A stretch of DNA of 64,000 bases, from contig CAYFLK010000005.1 in NCBI GenBank assembly GCA_964344035.1, forward strand, positions 35,930 through 99,929, read 5' to 3'. A program made the position numbers and the translations under genes. Under the pieces are notes generated by a model, which was not told the origin of the DNA, did no database searches, and saw only the letters and a list, made by a program, of their open reading frames with translations. Each line of letters starts with the position of its first letter. The stretch's first letter is position 1. This stretch comes from UBA1014 sp964344035. GTDB taxonomy: Bacteria > SAR324 > NAC60-12. Of this stretch, positions 1-8,741 are shown in pieces.

Positions 1-298
1 TACGGGACACCTGGTTGCGTTCAAGCTGCACCCGGACCTTGTCGGCAATCTCCACCGTCATCCGATCGTCTCCCACCTTGATCACCGTCCCGAAGATGCC
101 GCCTGTAGTGACAATCCGGTCCCCTTTCTTCAGGTTGGACACCATCTGCTGGTGTTCCTTCTGTTTTTTCTGGTGGGGACGGATGAGAAAGAACCAGAAC
201 ACCGCCACGATGAGAATTAGCGGTACGAATGAGATAAACGGGCTGGCCTGTGCGCCTCCGGGGCCTTGCGCGTAGACAATCGATTCAAACGGAAACAT
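1..298 (-). CDS. yajC: YajC, Sec translocase accessory subunit (3' end cut by window edge)
   Basis: Small inner-membrane protein that works with SecDF at the Sec translocon. The reading frame starts at an ATG read leftward from 298, with a GAAGGGA ribosome site just upstream, and runs off the window edge after 99 codons; the family is about 100-115 residues, so only the tail is missing. Visible are a short periplasmic N-terminus rich in G/A/P, one membrane helix (about residues 20-42, ending LIRPHQKKQKEHQ) and the diagnostic cytosolic stretch KKGDRIVTTGGIFGTV. secD and secF often follow yajC and would lie outside the window. Confidence 0.93.
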   Translation of the reverse strand, partial: MFPFESIVYAQGPGGAQASPFISFVPLILIVAVFWFFLIRPHQKKQKEHQQMVSNLKKGDRIVTTGGIFGTVIKVGDDRMTVEIADKVRVQLERNQVSR

Positions 299-410
299 GG
301 GAATCCCTTCAACTGGAATGAAAAGCAAAACTATTTTTTTTATCAGCTTTTCTAAGAAACTTCACGTGAAAAGCGGAAGAATCTGGAATGAGGGAGAATT
401 GCCGGGTTTT

Positions 411-1226
411 TTACCGTGAATAAGGCATGTTCATCAGCATCCTGACATTTTCTGTGCCCAGGGCAATGGGAGCGCTGGACCGGCCGATCACTTCACCCGG
501 CGCTGATTCGAAAGGCTGTTGGTTTTTATCAGTGAGAATACGCAGGGAATAGCTTCCGCTAAGGGATGTCCCCGGCATTGCATCGGCAGCGCCAATTGCA
601 AATGATTGGGGCAGACGGAATGCGGGGAGAATCTTGAATGCCGCGGGACGCCCCTGCTTGGGATCGAAGAGCATGATCACCATCCGATCAGAAGACTCGA
701 TGTGTTCCCTCATTTCAGGAACAACGTCTACAGTCCCACTGATGGATACTGCCGCAGCAGTGCGGGACCCCGCGGTCAAATCCGGGGGAAGGTCGGTGAA
801 AGGACGATCGAGGAGGTATTCAACTTCCTCACTGCCAAGTTTCATAGGCGCCGTCAAAATTCCCCTCACTTCCCCCCGTGAAGGATGCTCCGGGTTTCCG
901 TCCTTGTCCGTGATCACCAGCATTCGGTAGGCGCCTTGAAGTGGTTTACCGGCATCAGCCTGACCGATCCGGAAGGTTACTGGTGGAATAAACGGATTGA
1001 GGACACGAATTGCCGCGGGATTCAGCGAACCGGGTTCGAAAAGATAAATGTAGGCATTGTCGGTACGCACAATATTTGCGTTGGTTTCCGGGGTCGCCTG
1101 AATGACGCCGCTGATTCCAACCTGGATTTGAGCCTCGTTGCGAACCAATTCCTGCCAAAGAGCATAGCCCAGCAGTGATAAAAAACCAGATACGAGCAAA
1201 CTGTAAAACAAACGGTTCCGGGACAT
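411..1226 (-). CDS. Membrane-anchored protein with two CcmI-type C-terminal beta domains
   Basis: A 271-residue protein with one N-terminal membrane helix (about residues 7-24) and a periplasmic part made of two similar repeats, about residues 37-145 and 160-268. Each repeat opens ISG.(V)...PE, has a hydrophobic strand (YIYLFEPG / MVIMLFDPK), a segment PAA.(R/K)(V/I)L, a run ending F.IG.ADA, a G(A/S)Y..(R/L)(I/V).TDK turn and a final (G)(R)...API.LG.E strand. This layout resembles the C-terminal domain of cytochrome c maturation protein CcmI (CcmH/NrfG C-terminal part), here without TPR repeats and in tandem. A role in cytochrome c assembly is inference; it could be a general periplasmic beta-sandwich protein. 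Confidence 0.6.
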   Translation of the reverse strand: MSRNRLFYSLLVSGFLSLLGYALWQELVRNEAQIQVGISGVIQATPETNANIVRTDNAYIYLFEPGSLNPAAIRVLNPFIPPVTFRIGQADAGKPLQGAYRMLVITDKDGNPEHPSRGEVRGILTAPMKLGSEEVEYLLDRPFTDLPPDLTAGSRTAAAVSISGTVDVVPEMREHIESSDRMVIMLFDPKQGRPAAFKILPAFRLPQSFAIGAADAMPGTSLSGSYSLRILTDKNQQPFESAPGEVIGRSSAPIALGTENVRMLMNMPYSR

Positions 1227-1360
1227 TGGAACTCAGAATCTGAACAGATGACCCAGGGAATCTGGGAATATAATCACCACAGTGAAACCCTGTAAATAAA
1301 AAACCTTCATACCCCCTTGACCCATCTTTTTCAAAAGTAGGAATTGGGCATCCCTCATTG

Positions 1361-1381
1361 AAAAATAGCCTTTCACCGGCT
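1361..1381 (-). terminator. Possible rho-independent terminator after gltD
   Basis: Read on the minus strand, a short hairpin (AGCC, 7-base loop, GGCT) is followed by ATTTTT, about 60 bases past the gltD stop. The stem is only four base pairs, so this is a weak call. Confidence 0.3.
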
Positions 1382-1438
1382 TTGCTGGGGAGGGATCGTG
1401 GAGTATTTGTGGTGTTGGTTTAATGAAGAATTTTTAAT

Positions 1439-2956
1439 TCACGCCAGGCATTCCGCCAATGGCGATGTTGGAAGGGCGGTGCTGCCCATCAGGTATTGAT
1501 CGATGCAACGCGCGGCTTCCCTCCCTTCCCAAATGGCCCACACTACAAGTGAAGCCCCACGTTTAGCGTCTCCGGCAACAAACACTCCGTCCACATTGGT
1601 CATGTAGTGCTGATCGGCTTTGACATGAAACATCGGCTGACCGGTTTTCAGCATTTCGTTCACCTGTGCAGGATAACGGCTTTCATTGATTCCGCGGATG
1701 CTCATTTCCACGTCCAGGTTTTCCAGGAGTCCCTCCAATCGTGGACCGAGGAATCCCAATGCCAGCAACACAAGGTCGGTCTTCACCGTAAATTCCGTTC
1801 CCGCAACACGTTTCATGGACCACCCGCTACCCTTCGGTTCCCAGGCAACACGAACCGCATGCAATTCGCTGACGCGGCCTAGATCATCCCCGCTCAGTGA
1901 TTCGGTTAGGATGTTAGCGCGGCAGTCCGTCACGGCTTCTTCATGAACTGGGGTTCGTTGGGGAACCATATCGACGAGTTCAAACTGATGAATTTTAGCC
2001 CGCACTCCTTGACGGTTGAGGTTTCCCAGACAATCCGCCGCGGTGAATCCTCCACCGAGGATAACCGGGCGCTTGTCAGCGGTTATAATCTTGCCGGGCA
2101 CTGCGTGAGGGTTTCCGGCCGCTTCGCGGTTGCATTGCGGTAGAAAATCCATTGCATAATGCACCCCCCCTAAATTGCTGCCCTCGACTGCCAGTTTCCT
2201 TGCCACCTGGGCTCCGGTAGCAATCAGCATCGCATCATGCTGATCGCGAACCTCCGCCACGGAGAGATCCATGCCGACATCACAGCCGGTCTGGAATTCG
2301 ACCCCTTCTGCACGCAACTGTTCTATCCTCTGTCCCACCAGCGCTTTATCAAGTTTGAAATCCGGAATTCCATAAACGAGAAGCCCTCCTATGCGGTCTT
2401 CCTTTTCGTACACGGTAACCTGATGCCCGGCGCGGCGGAGCTGCTGCGCGGCGGCAAGCCCGGCTGGTCCTGAACCTACGACGGCAACGTGTTTACCTGT
2501 TTCAGATTGGGGAGGAACGGGTTTAATCCATTGCTCGCTCCAGCCCCTGTCGGCGATATGCTTTTCAATCTGTTCAATGGTGATCGCGTGTTTCTTATGC
2601 TTTTTTTCCGCTGTATCGAGGGTGTAGTGCTCGTTCAGCACACATGAATCCTCGCAAGGGGCAGGGCAGATGCGGCCAGTGAATTCAGGGAAATTGTTGG
2701 TGCTGTGCAGGACCGCGAGGGCTTCCCTCCATTGTCCGCGGTAAACCAGGTCGTTCCAGTCGGGGATCATGTTTCCGAGTGGACATCCCGTGTGACAGAA
2801 GGGCACCCCGCAATCCATGCATCGCGACGCCTGTTTGACTAGGTCCGGAACCGCGTAGTGTAGATCGTATTCCCGGAAATCGTGGACGCGTTCAGCAACA
2901 GGCCTGCGCGGGACAGGCTGCTTTTCAAACTCAAGAAATCCGGTATCCTTGCCCAT
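1439..2956 (-). CDS. gltD: Glutamate synthase small subunit
   Basis: NAD(P)H-oxidising beta subunit of glutamate synthase; it passes electrons through FAD and 4Fe-4S clusters to GltB for conversion of 2-oxoglutarate and glutamine to two glutamates. Of 505 residues, the N-terminus carries the Cys-rich cluster motifs CMDCGVPFCHTGCP and CPAPCEDSC. Next come the FAD-binding VVGSGPAGLAAA (about 155-170), a second nucleotide site VILGGGFTAADC, and the C-terminal FAD motif VDGVFVAGDAKRGASLVVWAI. The length fits the family. It follows gltB by 20 bases on the same strand, so the two are co-transcribed. Confidence 0.97.
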   Translation of the reverse strand: MGKDTGFLEFEKQPVPRRPVAERVHDFREYDLHYAVPDLVKQASRCMDCGVPFCHTGCPLGNMIPDWNDLVYRGQWREALAVLHSTNNFPEFTGRICPAPCEDSCVLNEHYTLDTAEKKHKKHAITIEQIEKHIADRGWSEQWIKPVPPQSETGKHVAVVGSGPAGLAAAQQLRRAGHQVTVYEKEDRIGGLLVYGIPDFKLDKALVGQRIEQLRAEGVEFQTGCDVGMDLSVAEVRDQHDAMLIATGAQVARKLAVEGSNLGGVHYAMDFLPQCNREAAGNPHAVPGKIITADKRPVILGGGFTAADCLGNLNRQGVRAKIHQFELVDMVPQRTPVHEEAVTDCRANILTESLSGDDLGRVSELHAVRVAWEPKGSGWSMKRVAGTEFTVKTDLVLLALGFLGPRLEGLLENLDVEMSIRGINESRYPAQVNEMLKTGQPMFHVKADQHYMTNVDGVFVAGDAKRGASLVVWAIWEGREAARCIDQYLMGSTALPTSPLAECLA

Positions 2957-2976
2957 TTGTTTACAATCCTCAGTGG

Positions 2977-5900
2977 TCAGGCTGCCCGGGTTTTGATTTG
3001 TTCAAGCACCATCCGGTATTCGATTGGCATCACTTTGACAAACATCGTAAGCGTGGTTTCCCAGTCATCCAGTTGTTGTGCGGCCAGGGCACTTCCGGTG
3101 TACTGCTGATGACGACTGATAAATTGGTGCAGCCATTGCTGTTCTTCATTGTCATCAACTGTTTCAAGTTCGACCATCCCCGGGTTGCATAATTCCGGGA
3201 ACCGTCGCTGAGAATCGTAAACGTAGGCAATCCCTCCGCTCATGCCCGCGGCAAAATTTTTCCCGGTTGGCCCGAGCACAACGACCCTCCCTCCGGTCAT
3301 GTATTCGCAACCGTGGTCTCCGACCCCTTCTACCAGCGCAGAGGCGCCGCTGTTACGCACGGCGAAGCGTTCGCCTGCCACGCCGCGGAAAAAGGCCTCC
3401 CCGGCGGTGGCCCCGTAAAGCACTGTATTGCCGATGAGGATGTTTTCATCCGCTTTGAAGATCGACTTTTCAGGGGGATAGACTATCAGCCTGCCCCCGC
3501 TCAACCCCTTGCCGGTATAATCGTTGGCATCCCCTTCTAGTTCAAGCGTCACCCCGGCAGAGAGGAATGCGCCAAAACTTTGACCCGCGGAACCGTTCAT
3601 GCGGCAATGGATAGTGTGATCAGGCAAACCAGCCGCGCCGTGTTTTTTTGCGATGGCGCTGCTAAGCAGCGTTCCTACCGCGCGGTTGATGTTCAGCACA
3701 TCGGAATGGATTTGTACAGGGATTTGCTGTTCGATGGCGGGTCTTGCTTCACGGATAAGCTGATGATCAAGTTGTTTCTCCAGGCCGTGATCCTGTTTTT
3801 GCGTGCAATACAGGGTGTCGTCCCGGCCGACAGGAACACGGTGCAGGATATCCGCCAGGTTGACATGACGAGCTTTCCAGTGATCCGGACTCTCACGCTG
3901 CACGAGCAGATCGGTACGCCCGACCATTTCGTCAAACCTGCGTATGCCAAGCTGGGCCATGATTTCCCTCACTTCCTCGGCAACAAAGAAGAAATAGCGG
4001 ATGACATGCTCAGGCTGTCCAACGAATTTCCTGCGCAGTTCGGGTTTCTGTGTGGCAATGCCGACCGGGCAAGTGTTGAGGTGGCATTTACGCATCATTA
4101 TACAGCCGATGGCAATCAAGGGGGCGGTGGAAAAACCGAATTCCTCTGCGCCAAGCATCGCGGCGATGGCAACGTCACGACCGGTTTTCAACTGCCCGTC
4201 GGTCTGCAACCGTACCCTTCCGCGCAGCCGGTTGAGAAGCAGAGTCTGGTGCGCCTCCGAGAGTCCCAATTCCCAGGGCACGCCCGCGTGTTTGATGGAT
4301 GTCAGTGGAGAAGCCCCTGTCCCCCCGTCGTGTCCGGCAATGGTAATGATATCCGCATGTGCCTTGGCAACACCGGCGGTGATAGTGCCGACCCCTGCTT
4401 CAGCAACCAGCTTAACGTTTATTTTTGCCTCCGGGTTGGCGTTTTTCAGGTCGAATATAAGCTGCGCGAGGTCTTCAATCGAATAAATGTCATGATGCGG
4501 GGGAGGGGAAATCAAGGTCACTCCCGGAGTAGAATTGCGTACCTTGGCAATGTATTCACTGACTTTTTTTCCCGGCAGTTGTCCGCCTTCTCCTGGTTTT
4601 GCACCCTGGGCGATTTTTATCTGCAATTCAGTGCAGTTGACGAGGTAGTTGATAGTCACTCCGAATCTCCCGGATGCGACTTGTTTGATGGTGCTGATCG
4701 GCCAGTCCCCGTCCTTCCTGGGCGTGAAGCGAGCCTCGTCTTCGCCACCTTCCCCGCTGTTGCTGCGCGCGCCGATACGGTTCATGGCCACCGCAAGCGT
4801 TTCATGCGCTTCCTGGCTGATTGATCCGAGGGACATCGCACCGGTGGCGAATCGCTGGACTATGCTCTCCGCGGATTCCACCTCTTCGATTGGCGCAGGC
4901 TTACCCGGACGGAATTCCAGCAGTCCGCGTGGAGTTGACGTGTGGACCGTCTGATCATTTGCAATCCGGGAAAATTCCCGGTAAGCTTCCACGCTTTTTT
5001 GACGAGCGGCTTTTTGCAACAGGTTGGTGGTGACGGGGTTGATCTGGTGGTATTCTCCGCGTCTGCGCCAGAAGTAATGGCCTCCGGCTTCAAGTGTGTC
5101 ACGGGTATCGAGTGAATGATTGAATGCCTCGTGGTACCGCATAAGCGTTTCCCGGCCGATTTCCCGCAACCCCACACCGCTGATGCGTGAAGGAGTCCCG
5201 GAAAAGTGTTCCCGCACCAGGTCCTCGTTCAAGCCGATCGCTTCAAAAATCTGCGCACCGCGGTAGCTCTGGATGGTGGAAATGCCCATTTTAGCAAACA
5301 CCTTGAACATGCCCTTTTTTATGGCTTTACGGTAGTTGGAAATCACCTGCTCCTGGGTCAAATCCTGGGACAGAAAATCTGATTCCCGCATCTGCTCAAA
5401 TGTTTCATACGCAAGGTATGGATTTACCGCACCAGCGCCGTACCCGATCAACAAGCAGAAGTGCGCTATTTCACGCGCTTCACCGGTTTCCACGATCAGT
5501 CCGGCCCGCAACCGTACGCGCTGGCGGATCAGGTGATGATGCACCGCCGCGACGGCCAGCAACGCAGGGATTGGAACATCACGCGGACCCACTCCCCGAT
5601 CTGATAGCACCAGCAAATGTTTGCCTGACAGCACCGCGGACTCTGCCTGTCCGCACAGTTTCCTCAGCGCGGATTCCAGACCTCCTTCCCCGGAATCGGA
5701 TTTGAAAAGTATCGGCAAGGTGGCGGATGAAAAATCCGGCTGGTCCAGTTCCTTGATAACGGCCAGCTCTTCATTGGTGAGGATCGGATGTTCCAGTTTG
5801 AGCATTCGCGCATGTTTTCCTGCTGGATCCAGGATGTTATGAGACCATCCCAGCCTGCTGGTCAGCGACATCACCAGTTCCTCGCGGATCGAATCAATTG

Positions 5901-7473
5901 CCGGGTTGCTGACTTGAGCGAAAATCTGCTTGAAATAATCGTAAAGCATGCGAGGTTTTCTCGAAAGTACCGCCAGCGGGGTGTCATTTCCCATTGAACC
6001 AGTGCCCTCGGCAGCTTCCGTCACCATCGGCATCAGCAACACCATCAGGTCCTCACGGGTGTAACCGAAGATTTTCTGTCGCTGCAGCAACGTCCCGAAA
6101 TCAGTCACGGGAAGTGACTTTGCCTTTTTCAAGGAATCGAACGTGATTACGTTCTCATCCAGCCATTGCTGGTAGGGACGTGCTTGACTAAGCCCGGATT
6201 TTAATTCCCTGTCATCAATGATCCTACCCTCCCGCAGGTCCACCAGGAACATCCGGCCGGGCTGCAGCCGTCCTTTGCTCACTACCTCTTCGGGAGGAAT
6301 GTCCACCGCGCCGACTTCGGAGGCCATGATAACCCGCTGGTCCCTTGTCACCATGTAGCGTGCAGGGCGCAGCCCGTTCCGGTCAAGAATGGCGCCGATC
6401 TGCACCCCATCGGTGAAAGCCAGTGCGGCTGGTCCGTCCCAGGGTTCCATCAGATGTTCGTGGTATTCATAAAACGCCCGTTTTTCCACGGTCATGTCCG
6501 GGTTGTTCTCCCAGGCTTCAGGAACGAGCATGAGCATCGCGTGGGCCATCGAGTAGCCGGACTGGATGAGGAATTCGAGGACATTGTCCATGCACGCTGA
6601 ATCGCTTCCCCGTGGTATGACGATCGGCATCAGTTGATGGATGTCTTCATAAAGCGGCGATTCCAGTGTCGGGCGCCGCGCTTTCATCCAGTTGATGTTG
6701 CCGCGCAGGGTGTTGATCTCCCCGTTGTGCGCAAGGTAGCGGAAGGGCTGTGCGAGATCCCACCGAGGGAAGGTATTGGTCGGGAAACGAGTATGGGCCA
6801 GCACCAGCGCGGACGTTACCCTGGGATCGGCAAGGTCGGTGAAAAAACGGTCCATCTGATGCGGAATCAGCATTCCCTTGTAAACGATCACCCGCGAAGA
6901 CATGCTGATGATCATGAATTGCTCTTCATCCTGCAAGGCGTTACGTATCGTCTTGCGAGTAACATAAAGCAGGCGTTCAAAAGTCTTATCGTCCACGATC
7001 CGGTTTCCCATGCCGACAAAAATCTGCCGGATTACCGGCATCGCTTCCGCGGCCTGAAGCCCGACATGACGGGTATCGACCGGCACGTTGCGCCAGCCGA
7101 GCAGATCAAGCCCGCAATCGACGATGGTGCTTTCCACCACCGACCCGCAGTGCTGACGGTGCTCACGCTCCTGGGGAAGAAACACTGTCCCTACCCCGTA
7201 TTCTCCGGGACAGGTAAGTTCGAACCCGCACCTGTAGCACTCCGCCGCAAGGAATTCATGAGGGACCTGAAACAGGATACCGGACCCGTCACCTGTTTCC
7301 GGGTCAGCACCAAGGGCGCCTCGGTGGTCGAGATTGCACATCAGCTTCAACCCTTGACGGACTATTTCATGCGATTTGCGGTTTTTCATGTCCGCCACAA
7401 ACCCCACCCCGCAGCTGTCGTGTTCCAACCGAGGATCGTATAGTCCCTGTTTTTCAGGGTAGAGCATGTTCAT
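2977..7473 (-). CDS. gltB: Glutamate synthase large subunit
   Basis: Alpha subunit of glutamate synthase. The chosen ATG gives MNMLYPEKQGLYDPRLEHD before the catalytic CGVGFVAD, which fits the short cleaved propeptide of this class II amidotransferase; an upstream ATG (7611) would add 46 residues with no family character. The order is glutaminase domain, central domain, FMN-binding synthase domain (KPGEGGQLPGKK, AGHDGGTGASP), the 3Fe-4S ligands in CIMMRKCHLNTCPVGIA, and a C-terminal beta-helix rich in glycine. The roughly 1,500-residue length is normal. A long plus-strand frame inside it is a shadow. Confidence 0.97.
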   Translation of the reverse strand: MNMLYPEKQGLYDPRLEHDSCGVGFVADMKNRKSHEIVRQGLKLMCNLDHRGALGADPETGDGSGILFQVPHEFLAAECYRCGFELTCPGEYGVGTVFLPQEREHRQHCGSVVESTIVDCGLDLLGWRNVPVDTRHVGLQAAEAMPVIRQIFVGMGNRIVDDKTFERLLYVTRKTIRNALQDEEQFMIISMSSRVIVYKGMLIPHQMDRFFTDLADPRVTSALVLAHTRFPTNTFPRWDLAQPFRYLAHNGEINTLRGNINWMKARRPTLESPLYEDIHQLMPIVIPRGSDSACMDNVLEFLIQSGYSMAHAMLMLVPEAWENNPDMTVEKRAFYEYHEHLMEPWDGPAALAFTDGVQIGAILDRNGLRPARYMVTRDQRVIMASEVGAVDIPPEEVVSKGRLQPGRMFLVDLREGRIIDDRELKSGLSQARPYQQWLDENVITFDSLKKAKSLPVTDFGTLLQRQKIFGYTREDLMVLLMPMVTEAAEGTGSMGNDTPLAVLSRKPRMLYDYFKQIFAQVSNPAIDSIREELVMSLTSRLGWSHNILDPAGKHARMLKLEHPILTNEELAVIKELDQPDFSSATLPILFKSDSGEGGLESALRKLCGQAESAVLSGKHLLVLSDRGVGPRDVPIPALLAVAAVHHHLIRQRVRLRAGLIVETGEAREIAHFCLLIGYGAGAVNPYLAYETFEQMRESDFLSQDLTQEQVISNYRKAIKKGMFKVFAKMGISTIQSYRGAQIFEAIGLNEDLVREHFSGTPSRISGVGLREIGRETLMRYHEAFNHSLDTRDTLEAGGHYFWRRRGEYHQINPVTTNLLQKAARQKSVEAYREFSRIANDQTVHTSTPRGLLEFRPGKPAPIEEVESAESIVQRFATGAMSLGSISQEAHETLAVAMNRIGARSNSGEGGEDEARFTPRKDGDWPISTIKQVASGRFGVTINYLVNCTELQIKIAQGAKPGEGGQLPGKKVSEYIAKVRNSTPGVTLISPPPHHDIYSIEDLAQLIFDLKNANPEAKINVKLVAEAGVGTITAGVAKAHADIITIAGHDGGTGASPLTSIKHAGVPWELGLSEAHQTLLLNRLRGRVRLQTDGQLKTGRDVAIAAMLGAEEFGFSTAPLIAIGCIMMRKCHLNTCPVGIATQKPELRRKFVGQPEHVIRYFFFVAEEVREIMAQLGIRRFDEMVGRTDLLVQRESPDHWKARHVNLADILHRVPVGRDDTLYCTQKQDHGLEKQLDHQLIREARPAIEQQIPVQIHSDVLNINRAVGTLLSSAIAKKHGAAGLPDHTIHCRMNGSAGQSFGAFLSAGVTLELEGDANDYTGKGLSGGRLIVYPPEKSIFKADENILIGNTVLYGATAGEAFFRGVAGERFAVRNSGASALVEGVGDHGCEYMTGGRVVVLGPTGKNFAAGMSGGIAYVYDSQRRFPELCNPGMVELETVDDNEEQQWLHQFISRHQQYTGSALAAQQLDDWETTLTMFVKVMPIEYRMVLEQIKTRAA

Positions 7474-7884
7474 TGATAGCTTATGGGTCCTGATTATTCT
7501 CTGGTTGCCCCGGGGTTCTCCGTGTCCCGGCGCGGATATCGATCCGCCCTGCAGCGAAAGTGTGGAGAGATACCTGAAACCTGCCGTTTCCCGGTAAGGA
7601 TGCGGCGGCATGGCTGCCAGGCAGGCGAAGTGTCGATGTTACTCCGCACCTGGCGGGTGGGGCGATCAGGATTGTTTCCAGAACGCTGAGGCTGAAGCTC
7701 GAATCGCGACATGACTCTCCAGCCCGTTTCCGTTGTTCCCGCATTTATATACGGGATTGAATCATAAGTGTATAACATCGGTGGGGACTGAAATCAAGCC
7801 CGATTCCATGCATTGACTTGAAGCTGCTGCCATGCTGAAGGAAACTGAGGTTTATCGCATCTTTATTCATGTTCAAGGAATTCA
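7474..7884. other. Divergent intergenic region between gltB and a small plus-strand gene
   Basis: About 410 bases holding the promoter side of gltBD on the minus strand and of the small membrane gene on the plus strand. Overlapping frames here lack ribosome sites and family features. No riboswitch or operator could be recognised by eye. Confidence 0.4.
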
Positions 7885-8097
7885 ATGGATGAACTGATTC
7901 AAAAAGCCTCGGATACAATCCGGAACGGGACGGCCCTTTTTCAGAACAACCGCACATTCCAGTACGGTGTGCTAGGTGGGTATCTGGTGCTGTGGCTGCT
8001 TTTTTCAGGCAGCCTGTTTCAAACCCTGCTGGCATCACTGGGAATGGGACTGGGGTGGATGGTGGGACGTAAACACACTGATCTGCCGGGAGAGTAG
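7885..8097 (+). CDS. Small single-span membrane protein, function unknown
   Basis: A 70-residue protein with a short amphipathic N-terminus (about 1-28), one or two closely spaced hydrophobic segments (about 29-58, with GGYLVLWLLFSG and a glycine-rich LASLGMGLGWMVG) and a charged tail. An AAGGA ribosome site lies about eight bases before the ATG, which favours a real gene. No family was recognised. It stands alone between gltB, which diverges from it, and the hcyS-like gene 320 bases downstream. Confidence 0.5.
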   Translation: MDELIQKASDTIRNGTALFQNNRTFQYGVLGGYLVLWLLFSGSLFQTLLASLGMGLGWMVGRKHTDLPGE

Positions 8098-8420
8098 CAC
8101 AAATGCGGAATGCGCATTAAGAATGCCTGCATCGCGCTCAGCAATTTTATCCCTGCCGATTTCCCGGCCAGTTTGTCCAAAGTGAGATGAGGACGACCCG
8201 GAGGCGTAGTGTTGTCTGTTCCAAGCTCGACAGGGTTTCACGGATTCCGCTGACCATGCGTTTCCTTTAAGGGGAACCGCATTTCTCTTCCGGAGTCCGA
8301 ACGTTTTCTTCTTACATTCCTGACATGGCATGCTATATTCAGTTATGCTGGATATTTATCTGAGCAACGAAGAAGCACCAAAACACTGTATAAGTCACAA
8401 CCAAATCCAAGGAGCATGTA
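8098..8420. other. Intergenic region upstream of the hcyS-like gene
   Basis: About 320 bases without a convincing gene. It holds an exact palindrome AATGCGCATT near 8112 and an imperfect hairpin around 8260-8282 (GCGTTTCC against GGGGAACCGC), then a ribosome site CAAGGAG before the ATG at 8421. A leader controlling methionine or sulfur genes is possible, but no known riboswitch class was recognised. Confidence 0.35.
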
Positions 8421-8741
8421 ATGAGCGTCATCGTGGAAATACCTTCCGCCCTGAAACAATTCACCGGTAACCTGGATGAAGTCCAGGCTGATGGAAAGTC
8501 TGTGGGAGAGGTATTTGCCTCCCTTTGCAGCAGTCATGAGGAACTGCAAAAAAACCTGTATGACGAACAGGGAAAAATCCGCAGCTTCATAAACGTTTAT
8601 GTCAATGATGAAGACATCCGCTACGGCGAAGGCCTGGACAGCAAATTGAAGGACGGGGACCGGATTCAGATTGTTCCTTCGATTGCAGGGGGCATCACCA
8701 TTGTTTCATTATTTCCGGTTCAAATGGGTGCGCAACGATGA
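8421..8741 (+). CDS. Ubiquitin-like sulfur carrier (ThiS/MoaD family, HcyS-like) with C-terminal tail
   Basis: A beta-grasp sulfur carrier whose C-terminal Gly-Gly is adenylated and converted to a thiocarboxylate. The 106-residue protein has the MoaD-type core ending DGDRIQIVPSIAGG at residues 90-91, followed by 15 extra residues, so the Gly-Gly is not terminal. A tail after Gly-Gly together with a downstream JAMM protease matches the HcyS/HcyD arrangement known from Wolinella succinogenes methionine synthesis and the CysO/Mec pair of actinobacteria. An AAGGAG site supports the start. The stop overlaps the next start (ATGA). The symbol hcyS fits by context, but a CysO-like role is the alternative. 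Confidence 0.85.
   Translation: MSVIVEIPSALKQFTGNLDEVQADGKSVGEVFASLCSSHEELQKNLYDEQGKIRSFINVYVNDEDIRYGEGLDSKLKDGDRIQIVPSIAGGITIVSLFPVQMGAQR

Noticed and set aside
3580..4824. 414-codon plus-strand ORF inside gltB
   Set aside because: It is antisense to conserved gltB coding sequence and shows no family motifs; shadow frame caused by GC-rich codons.
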